12,538 nucleotides of DNA from Candidatus Latescibacterota bacterium (GTDB lineage Bacteria > Latescibacterota > 4484-107), in NCBI GenBank assembly GCA_030613045.1, contig JAUWMS010000022.1:1-12538 (forward strand), read 5' to 3'. The stretch's first letter is position 1. Every line of letters begins with the position of its first letter. Positions 7,592 through 12,538 of the stretch are shown here, in pieces. Under the pieces are notes generated by a model. The model was not told the DNA's origin, searched no databases, and was given only the letters and a program-made list of their open reading frames with translations. Made by a program: the position numbers and the translations under genes.

Positions 7592-9625
7592 ATGTCCGAA
7601 CACAAGCATATCGAAGAAAACGTCTGGGAACTTGAAACCACTACTCTCTCGCCGTACTACCCCTCGTATCTCGGCAACGGCTATCTCGGCGTCCAGATGG
7701 AGCAGGACGGCACCGGAGCAGTTGCAGATCCCCCGGTCCGAAGTTTCATCGCTGGCGTGTACGACGGCGAAACCGAGCGGTTGGTGGACATTCCTCGATG
7801 GAGCGGGATCGGATTTCGGGGCGGCGAAAACGAACTGAATCCGGACCGGTTCACCGATTTCCACCAGGTATTGAATATGAAAGAAGCCTGCTTCTCCACC
7901 CGCTATACTTGGAAAGATGAAAGTAACACCACCGATTTCGAGATCACCTTTTTTGTTTCCAGAGCCGATGCGCACCTATCCGTTCTCCGGTTCGCCTTCA
8001 TCCCGCATTACGACGGCGAGATCACTTTGGAGAACGTGTTGGACGGAAATCCCTTCGACAATCTGAGCCTGCGGGATCGCGGCTCGGAGTCCGATCAAAT
8101 CTATCTGGAAACGATGGCCGATACCTTCGAGGTGAAGATCGCTCAGGCGGTCAAGATGGTCTGTCCCGACGGATTGACGGGACTCGAACAGGAAACGGAT
8201 TGCACCGGTTCAAAAAAGATCGGCCAGCGGCTACGGTTTCGAGTGGAAAAAGACCGGCGATATACGTTTCACAAATACGTGGGATGCTTCACTTCCTACG
8301 ACTCTGAAGATCCGCTTGCGGAGGCCAGAAAAAAGGTGAGCGAGGCTGCGGGCAAAGGCTTCGAACAGCTTTTCCGGAAGCACGCCCACGCCTGGGCCGA
8401 ACTCTGGGAAAGCGACATCCTGGTGGATGACCCCAAGCTCCAGCGGCGCATCCATTCCTCCCTCTACCACCTGCTTTCCAGCGTCCGCGAAGGGCAGGAT
8501 CACAGCATCCCTCCGATGGGACTCTTCAACAACGGCTGGGGCGGACACATTTTCTGGGATTCCGAATTTTTCATGCTGCCCTCCCTGATTTTGCTGTATC
8601 CCGAACTCGCCAAAACGATGGTGCTCTATCGCGCCCGCACGCTGGACGTGGCCAAAGCCAACGCCAAAGCGCAAGGATACAAAGGAGCGGCCTTTGGCTG
8701 GCAGACGGGTAGAACAGGCAAAGACTGCTCCCGCGGCGGCCCTTCCGAAGAGATTCACATTGTCGGAGACGTGGCGTGGGGCCAGTGGCAAACCTACCTG
8801 GCGACGCAGGATCGGAGCTTTCTGGAAAATACCGCCGCCGAGATCATCATAGAGACCGCCAAATTCTGGGCGAGCCGTGTCACCTACAACCCGAAGGCTG
8901 ACCGCTACGAGATTCTTGGGGTTATTCCTCCGGATGAGTCCACCTGTGAAGTATTCGGCATATCCACCGTGGATAACAGCGTCTTCACCAACGCCATCGC
9001 TCAGTGGAACCTGCGCGCCGCCGTCCATGTCTCCGAGATGTTAGGAAGGACGTATCCGGCTGCCTGGGAGGAGATGGCTAAAAAAATGTACTTGCCTTAT
9101 GATCCGGAGCGCAAACTTTTTTTGGAATACGACGGGTACAACGGACATCCGATCAAGCAGCCCGACGTGGGAGAGATGATTCATCCCCTGGAATTTCCGA
9201 TGAGTGAGGAGGTCGCGGCGAGCAATTTCGACTACTACCTCACCAAAGCCAATACGGAACTTGGGCACTCCTACTTCCCCACGATCCATCCCATTGTGGC
9301 GTGCAGACTGGGCAGACGCCGGCAGGCCTGGGAGCTTTTTCAGGAATGGGACGCCTTCTTTCTGCCGCCGTTCGAGGTCATGCGGGAGATTCTGCTCACT
9401 GATAAGGGCATCGTCTTCCTCACCGCGATCGGGGGATTTTTGCAGAACTTCCTCTATGGCTTTGGCGGAATTCGATTGCGGGAAGACGGCCTGAAAGTGG
9501 AACCATTTCTGCCGGATGAGCTATCGAGGATCACCTTCAAACGGATCTATTTCGGAGGGAAGGCCTATCGGTTGACCGTCGAGAGGATAGGCGGTCAGGA
9601 GAGGTATGAACTCAAGGAACGATGA
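7592..9625 (+). CDS. Glycoside hydrolase family 65 enzyme (trehalase / glucosylgalactosyl-glucosidase type)
   Basis: A 677-residue protein starting at ATG 7592, 9 bases after AAAGGA (7577-7582). It acts on alpha-glucosides. GH65 landmarks occur in order: an N-terminal beta-sandwich opening with SYLGNGYLGVQ-type sequence (YPSYLGNGYLGVQME), GGHIFWDSEFFMLPSL near residues 316-328, GYKGAAFGWQTGRTGKD, EEIHIVGDVAWGQWQTY near 387-402, and ETAKFWASR. The proton-donor motif is VIPPDES with Glu449. The end GGFLQNFLYGFGGIRL near 613-628 resembles the hydrolase branch (acid trehalase and PGGHG) more than the phosphorylases, so hydrolysis rather than phosphorolysis is my preferred reading. No signal peptide is visible, so it is probably cytoplasmic. 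Its stop overlaps the upstream region of the URO-D-like gene, suggesting coupled translation. Family is confident; substrate is not. Confidence 0.88.
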   Translation: MSEHKHIEENVWELETTTLSPYYPSYLGNGYLGVQMEQDGTGAVADPPVRSFIAGVYDGETERLVDIPRWSGIGFRGGENELNPDRFTDFHQVLNMKEACFSTRYTWKDESNTTDFEITFFVSRADAHLSVLRFAFIPHYDGEITLENVLDGNPFDNLSLRDRGSESDQIYLETMADTFEVKIAQAVKMVCPDGLTGLEQETDCTGSKKIGQRLRFRVEKDRRYTFHKYVGCFTSYDSEDPLAEARKKVSEAAGKGFEQLFRKHAHAWAELWESDILVDDPKLQRRIHSSLYHLLSSVREGQDHSIPPMGLFNNGWGGHIFWDSEFFMLPSLILLYPELAKTMVLYRARTLDVAKANAKAQGYKGAAFGWQTGRTGKDCSRGGPSEEIHIVGDVAWGQWQTYLATQDRSFLENTAAEIIIETAKFWASRVTYNPKADRYEILGVIPPDESTCEVFGISTVDNSVFTNAIAQWNLRAAVHVSEMLGRTYPAAWEEMAKKMYLPYDPERKLFLEYDGYNGHPIKQPDVGEMIHPLEFPMSEEVAASNFDYYLTKANTELGHSYFPTIHPIVACRLGRRRQAWELFQEWDAFFLPPFEVMREILLTDKGIVFLTAIGGFLQNFLYGFGGIRLREDGLKVEPFLPDELSRITFKRIYFGGKAYRLTVERIGGQERYELKER

Positions 9626-9647
9626 GCATTATGAGAGGAAAAATAGG

Positions 9648-10724
9648 TTGACTTCACAGGAACGGATCAAGGCCCTTTTGAATTTTCAGACTCCGGACCG
9701 GGTCGCTAAAGCCGACAGTTTTTGGGAGGAGACGGCGGAGCGCTGGCATCGGGAAGGACTGCCTGAGAATCGGTCGCCGGGGGAGTACTTCGGCACGGAT
9801 GAGATTTCGGGAATCGGAGTGGACCTTTCCGGACAATTGGAATGCAAAATCATCGAGGAGACCGAAAGATACGTCATCCTGATCAACGAAAATGGCGTGA
9901 CGCGCAAGGCCCTGAAGGGAGAGGACGGCCGCTGGTCCCAGCACAAGGACTTTGCGGACCTGGATTTTACCGTAAAGGACCGGAAGAGTTGGGAAGCGTA
10001 TAAGGAACGATTACAGCCCTCCGAAAGCAGAGTCCCGCCGAAGGTGAAACAAATGTACGATGAGCGGAGAAGCAAAGGGAAGTTCATCGTTTACACCGGC
10101 TCCGACCCGTACGAGAAGACCCAGGGCGTAATCGGCCAAGTGCCTCTCCTCACCGGGATGGTCGAGGATCCCGACTTGATCCGCGACATCTTTGAGACCC
10201 ACGTCACTTTGATGATTCGGATGTGTGAAATGCTCATGGATCAGGGCGTTGTCTTTGACGGCGCTTGGTTCTACGGCGATATCGCTTACAACAAAGGGTT
10301 GCTTTTCTCACCGAAGGCCTATCGAGAGGTTCTCATGCCCAGCCACAAACGGCTCTTCGACTTCTGCAACGCCCACGATATGCCCGTGATTTATCATACC
10401 GACGGCGATGTCCGGGATGCGATTCCGTTTCTGATCGAGGCGGGGATACGCTGTCTGCAGCCGCTGGAGGCGAAGGCCGGTATGGATGTGCGGGAACTGA
10501 AAAAGGTGTATGGCGACCACCTGGCGTTTATGGGCAACATAGATATCCAGGTGATGAGCAGCGGAGACCGGAGCCTCATCGAGGAAGAGGTGAAAAACAA
10601 GGTTCTTGCCGCCAAAAAAGGAGGCGGGTACATCTACCATTCCGACCACTCCGTTCCGCCTTCGGTGAGTTTTGAGAGTTATGAGTGGATGATGGAGTTG
10701 GTGGATCGGTATGGAAAATATTGA
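9648..10724 (+). CDS. Uroporphyrinogen decarboxylase (URO-D/MtaA-like) family protein
   Basis: A 358-residue protein of the URO-D superfamily, which includes haem-pathway decarboxylase and zinc-dependent cobamide/CoM methyltransferases. The TTG at 9648, 8 bases after AGAGGA (9634-9639), gives the family's usual opening (TSQERIKALLNFQTPDRV); ATG 9606 is an in-frame alternative that overlaps the GH65 gene by 20 bases. Later motifs fit the barrel: QGVVFDGAWFYGDIAYNKG, MPVIYHTDGDV, FMGNIDIQVM and GGGYIYHSDHSVPP. Methyltransferase members usually bind zinc with an HxC...C set. Here the equivalent sites appear to be H250-T-D252 and H331-S-D-H334, without cysteine, so a classical MtaA-type zinc site is unlikely. 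It lacks features of true HemE such as the RQAGR substrate loop. Such proteins often sit beside glycosidases and Gfo/Idh/MocA genes in uncultured bacteria; their reaction is unknown to me. Confidence 0.82.
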   Translation: MTSQERIKALLNFQTPDRVAKADSFWEETAERWHREGLPENRSPGEYFGTDEISGIGVDLSGQLECKIIEETERYVILINENGVTRKALKGEDGRWSQHKDFADLDFTVKDRKSWEAYKERLQPSESRVPPKVKQMYDERRSKGKFIVYTGSDPYEKTQGVIGQVPLLTGMVEDPDLIRDIFETHVTLMIRMCEMLMDQGVVFDGAWFYGDIAYNKGLLFSPKAYREVLMPSHKRLFDFCNAHDMPVIYHTDGDVRDAIPFLIEAGIRCLQPLEAKAGMDVRELKKVYGDHLAFMGNIDIQVMSSGDRSLIEEEVKNKVLAAKKGGGYIYHSDHSVPPSVSFESYEWMMELVDRYGKY

Positions 10725-10748
10725 GCGGTTCAGGCTCTTACGATAACA

Positions 10749-10778
10749 AACCTCTTGGTTCAGAATTTTCGGAAGGTT
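10749..10778. repeat. Probable shortened copy 4 of the palindromic repeat
   Basis: The sequence AACCTCTTGGTT, CAG, AATTTTCGGAAGGTT fits the same layout with 3 bases missing from the first arm. The second arm matches copy 1 at 10 of 15 positions, and the outer AACCT/AGGTT ends still pair. It lies in the gap before the oxidoreductase. It is weaker than the other copies and could be coincidence. Confidence 0.4.
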
Positions 10779-10802
10779 GGAATTAAAGAAAAATGAAGGT
10801 GA

Positions 10803-11642
10803 ATAAAAATAGGGTTAATCGGATGCGGAAGCGTGGCGGATTACGGACATCTGCCAGCCATCGGCGAAGTGAAGGAAGTCGAGCTGATCGGTCTGGCGGA
10901 CCTCAATGAACAGCATCTTCAAGAGCAAGCCGAAAAATATGGCGTAAAGCACACGTTCACGGACTACCGAGATTTTCTGAAGATGGAAGACTTGGAGGCC
11001 GTTGCGGTGACCACGCCCGCCAATACGCACCACCGCATTGTGCTGGATGCCCTCGATGCCGGCAAGCACGTACTGTGTGAGAAGCCCATTTCAGATGAGC
11101 TCGATAAAAGTTGGGAAATGGTGGAAGCTGCCAGGTCCGCCGGAAAAATATTCGCCGTCTGTTTTGAATATCGAATGTGGGGCCCGTTTAGAGACATCAA
11201 GCAATGGCTCGACAAAAATCTCATCGGAACAATCCACGTGTTGCGCCTGATTTACAATTGGAACGGGCCGAATGGTGATGGACAGCGACGTAAGCTCCAC
11301 ATGACGGTAGAAGGCGGCCCGATCTACGACTGCGGCGTGCACTATTTCAATTTGGGCCGTTGGTATCTGAACAGCGAGTACCGTCAGATCAACGCCACCG
11401 GGGTGCACGTAGAAGGCTATAAAAATCCCGATCACGTCATCGCCACAGTCGAGTTTGAAAACGGAACGGTCGGTCTGATTGAGGAAAGCTATATCTACAC
11501 CACCCGCAGCAAAGACGGGCACAAATTCACTCAGATTGAATCCGTGCGTCTATTCAAAATCATGGGTTTTCCGACAAAATCAGACCTATCAAAAAAAAAG
11601 CTCCATCCAGGTTTCCCCGGACGGAGCTTTTTCTGTTTCTAA
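10803..11642 (+). CDS. Gfo/Idh/MocA-family oxidoreductase, 5' frame disturbed and 3' truncated
   Basis: An NAD(P)-dependent sugar oxidoreductase-type protein. The Rossmann start (IGLIGCGSVADYGHLPAI) is intact but precedes the first ordinary in-frame start codon (GTG 10833), and the frame is closed by TGA at 10800. ATG 10793 reads M-K-V-N-K and would join IGLIGCGS exactly if the A-run 10805-10809 were one base shorter, so a one-base insertion or sequencing error is likely; otherwise an ATA start is needed. The catalytic lysine motif CEKP (Lys94, counted from 10803) and GGPIYDCGVHYFNLGRW (Asp176, His180) are present. Family-like sequence stops at about KDGHKFTQIE (near 11541). The last 34 or so residues are unrelated and run through the csp terminator, so about 60-100 C-terminal residues are missing compared with usual family length. 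Probably non-functional as written, or mis-assembled. Confidence 0.7.
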   Translation: MKIGLIGCGSVADYGHLPAIGEVKEVELIGLADLNEQHLQEQAEKYGVKHTFTDYRDFLKMEDLEAVAVTTPANTHHRIVLDALDAGKHVLCEKPISDELDKSWEMVEAARSAGKIFAVCFEYRMWGPFRDIKQWLDKNLIGTIHVLRLIYNWNGPNGDGQRRKLHMTVEGGPIYDCGVHYFNLGRWYLNSEYRQINATGVHVEGYKNPDHVIATVEFENGTVGLIEESYIYTTRSKDGHKFTQIESVRLFKIMGFPTKSDLSKKKLHPGFPGRSFFCF

Positions 11643-11688
11643 GCCGAGCCAGCCTACACCTTTACCACGTTGGCTGCCTGGGGCCCCT
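11593..11688. repeat. 96-bp direct repeat, left copy (csp terminator plus csp 3' end)
   Basis: This segment recurs at 12443-12538 with an exact offset of 850 bases. The only difference is T at 11613 versus G at 12463, in the terminator loop. The right copy runs to the last base of the window, so the true repeat may be longer. Confidence 0.95.
11595..11632 (-). terminator. Intrinsic terminator of the cold-shock gene (works on both strands)
   Basis: AAAAAGCTCC (11595-11604) pairs with GGAGCTTTTT (11623-11632), and an inner TCC/GGA and GG/CC pairing continues the stem. Read on the minus strand, after the csp stop at 11654, the hairpin is followed by nine T (11591-11599). On the + strand it ends in TTTTT, so it could also stop transcripts from the upstream genes. 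Confidence 0.85.
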
Positions 11689-11854
11689 TCGGGCCATCCA
11701 AAATGTCGAACTCGACCGCCTGACCTTCATTCAACGACTTGAACCCATCCCCTTCAAGGGCTGAGAAATGTACGAACACGTCATCGCCTTCCTCTTGCTC
11801 GATGAATCCGTACCCCTTGCTGTCGCTGAACCACTTCACTGTTCCTGATGCCAA
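11654..11854 (-). CDS. Cold-shock protein (CspA family)
   Basis: A small single-strand nucleic-acid-binding OB-fold protein that acts as an RNA chaperone in the cytoplasm. I choose TTG at 11854-11852: it gives the family's usual opening (M-ASGTVKWF), 66 residues, and lies 5 bases after GAGGTGA (11866-11860). GTG 11863, giving 69 residues, is the alternative, preceded by AAGGAAG. RNP1 is KGYGFIE (residues 13-19) and RNP2 is VFVHFSA (26-32), both intact. The end [10 protein letters not shown] followed by TAG is the normal family C-terminus. Transcription runs opposite to all the upstream genes. A strong terminator follows at 11595-11632, and a promoter with an internally terminated leader precedes it. 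The 3' end and terminator are duplicated at the right edge of the window. Confidence 0.93.
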   Translation of the reverse strand: MASGTVKWFSDSKGYGFIEQEEGDDVFVHFSALEGDGFKSLNEGQAVEFDILDGPKGPQAANVVKV

Positions 11855-12007
11855 GATACTCACCTCGCTTCCTTATTGGATATGTAGCGGCGGGTGTTCT
11901 TGTCCGAGAATGCGCCAAAAAAAAACCACAAAAGCCGAGTACAACGCTTTTGTGGTCCATGTTCTTAACATTTCCCATACAAAAACTGCCTCCAACTTCT
12001 TCAAACA
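11855..12007 (-). promoter_or_regulatory. csp 5' leader of about 150 nt with internal terminator; possible attenuator or small RNA
   Basis: From the predicted transcription start near 12007 to the csp start, the minus-strand transcript would be about 150 nt. It meets a strong intrinsic terminator (11917-11956) after about 90 nt. The leader also holds GGAGG (11993-11989), 10 bases before ATG 11978, which opens a short frame running into the terminator (M-GNVKNMDHKSVVLGFCG). This could be a leader peptide. Two readings fit: conditional termination controlling csp, perhaps relieved by cold-shock proteins, which are known antiterminators in E. coli; or a separate small RNA upstream of csp. The elements are seen; the regulation is inferred. 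Confidence 0.5.
11917..11956 (-). terminator. Strong intrinsic terminator inside the csp leader
   Basis: GCTTTTGTGGT (11946-11956) and ACCACAAAAGC (11925-11935) form a perfect 11-bp stem with a 10-nt loop. Read on the minus strand, it runs into nine consecutive T (complement of A 11917-11925). It lies between the csp promoter and the csp start. Confidence 0.85.
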
Positions 12008-12013
12008 GTTCCT

Positions 12014-12042
12014 AATGTACCCTTTCCGTCGGGAAATGTCAA
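12014..12042 (-). promoter_or_regulatory. Sigma-70 promoter driving the csp leader
   Basis: On the minus strand TTGACA (12042-12037, perfect) is 17 bases from TACATT (12019-12014, 4 of 6 to TATAAT). The region upstream (12043-12075) is rich in A and T tracts, like an UP element. The predicted start is near 12007. This is the best promoter match in the window. Confidence 0.75.
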
Positions 12043-12092
12043 GGATTTTTTTGTATTTGGGGATTTTTTTTGAGCATTTCTCTCACGGAACC

Positions 12093-12386
12093 CACATTAG
12101 CCTGATCTGCCTCCAGGTGATCCGGGAAGAACCGGGCAGCGGTTTCCAGCGGAAATGGTTGCGTGCGCCTGTAGTTTTGGAAGATACGGCCGAGGCGGTC
12201 AAGAACACGTTGTTGACCTCGCGCGGCTTCGTGGATTGGATTTATCGGCAGGACGATGCGAGGAAATTCGAGATGCCGGATCGGTCGAGCAAAGAGCTGG
12301 TTCGGGCGCGATTGGCGTTCGGGGCGCAGTTTCTATCGGATCTGTAGTACACGGCGTGGGTGCGCAGTGCGGAGGAGGTGGAATAG
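12093..12386 (+). pseudogene. Remnant of a helical protein, interrupted by TAG at 12345
   Basis: In the frame ending at 12347 the stretch from about 12093 reads like real coding sequence with GC-rich third positions: WLRAPVVLEDTAEAVKN, then SRGFVDWIYRQDDARKF, then RARLAFGAQFLSDL. A TAG at 12345 is followed in the same frame by YTAWVRSAEEVE and a second TAG (12384-12386). Restoring TGG for the first TAG would give FLSDLWYTAW, which resembles the closing W-x-x-AW helix I associate with S1/P1-nuclease or phospholipase-C-like proteins; this is a weak recollection. There is no start codon with a ribosome-binding site. The 5' limit is uncertain because coding character fades into the AT-rich csp promoter region. 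Probably a C-terminal gene fragment. Confidence 0.45.
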
Positions 12387-12392
12387 AACCCG

Positions 12393-12413
12393 CGTGAAAC
12401 GTGAGACGTGAAA
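12393..12413. repeat. Three tandem 7-mers
   Basis: CGTGAAA, CGTGAGA and CGTGAAA follow one another directly after the gene remnant. Only three units are present, so no array function is implied. Confidence 0.6.
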
Positions 12414-12444
12414 CAAAGCTGTCAGCCCTTCCCAGTCCCTGGAA

Positions 12445-12482
12445 AAAAAGCTCCATCCAGGTGTCCCCGGACGGAGCTTTTT
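12445..12482 (-). terminator. Second copy of the csp intrinsic terminator
   Basis: It has the same AAAAAGCTCC/GGAGCTTTTT stem as at 11595-11632, with one loop change (G at 12463). It stands just downstream (minus strand) of the second csp 3' end. Confidence 0.8.
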
Positions 12483-12503
12483 CTGTTTCTAAGCCGAGCC
12501 AGC

Positions 12504-12538
12504 CTACACCTTTACCACGTTGGCTGCCTGGGGCCCCT
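12504..12538 (-). CDS. Second cold-shock protein, last codons only (rest outside window)
   Basis: The minus strand reads [10 protein letters not shown] then TAG (12506-12504), identical to the end of the csp at 11654. Only about 11 codons are inside the window. It is either a paralogous or tandemly duplicated csp, or an assembly overlap at a repeat. What lies beyond the edge is unknown. Confidence 0.65.
   Translation of the reverse strand, partial: GPQAANVVKV

Larger units (their letters stand above)
12443..12538. repeat. 96-bp direct repeat, right copy, cut by the window edge
   Basis: It matches 11593-11688 at 95 of 96 positions in the same orientation. The final 75 bases are identical. 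It contains a second terminator hairpin (12445-12482) and the last codons of a second csp gene. Confidence 0.95.

Noticed and set aside
11781..11978. A 65-residue minus-strand ORF as a stand-alone protein
   Set aside because: Most of it is out-of-frame csp sequence. Only the first 20 or so codons could matter, as a leader peptide, and are described with the csp leader.
11739..12092. Upstream part of the + strand ORF ending at 12347
   Set aside because: It runs antisense through the csp gene, leader and promoter. Only the part after about 12093 has coding character.
12393..12413. Three 7-mers as a CRISPR or iteron array
   Set aside because: Only three contiguous units without spacers, and no cas or replication gene in view.
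2..12538. Insertion sequence, tRNA, rRNA, phage or defence genes
   Set aside because: I found no transposase, integrase, tRNA cloverleaf or rRNA-like stretch on either strand; the accessory character comes from catabolic genes and repeats only.

Overview
The window looks like one end of a contig or region from an uncultured, moderately GC-rich bacterium. Genes are densely packed, most have good Shine-Dalgarno sites, and GTG and TTG starts are used. The gene mix (GH42-like and GH65 glycosidases, a URO-D-family protein, a Gfo/Idh/MocA oxidoreductase and an AEC-type permease in one run) recalls glycan-degrading, poorly cultured lineages such as Latescibacterota, Poribacteria, Hydrogenedentota or Armatimonadota. 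That placement is an impression from gene content, not a phylogenetic result.

Positions 1 to about 11,560 hold a run of same-strand (+) genes read as a carbohydrate-utilisation locus. In order they are: the C-terminal part of a GH42-like glycosidase (cut by the window edge), a second complete GH42-like glycosidase, an AEC-family permease, an unrecognised TIM-barrel-like protein followed in the same frame by a beta-rich protein after a single TAG codon, a GH65 enzyme, a URO-D/MtaA-like protein overlapping the GH65 gene, and a Gfo/Idh/MocA oxidoreductase damaged at both ends. The glycosidases would release or trim sugars, the permease would move a small molecule, and the oxidoreductase would act on a sugar. 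The role of the URO-D-like protein is open. The substrate cannot be read from the sequence.

Three consecutive gaps in the first half carry copies of one 33-nt palindrome (two 15-nt arms around 3 nt). A weaker, shortened copy lies before the oxidoreductase. None has a U-tract, so they look like a REP-like repeat family rather than terminators.

From about 11,590 the content changes. A minus-strand cold-shock protein gene lies there with a strong terminator, a consensus-like sigma-70 promoter, and a leader containing a second strong intrinsic terminator between promoter and gene. This arrangement suggests an attenuated csp leader or a small RNA. Behind the promoter is the remnant of a helical protein, broken by TAG. 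The last 96 bases repeat the csp terminator and csp 3' end with one mismatch, so a second csp copy (or an assembly break at a csp repeat) begins at the right edge.

Several genes here look damaged: in-frame TAG codons at 6341 and 12345, a probable one-base A-run shift at 10805-10809, and a lost C-terminus near 11,545. These could be real decay or sequence error, and reads would separate the two.
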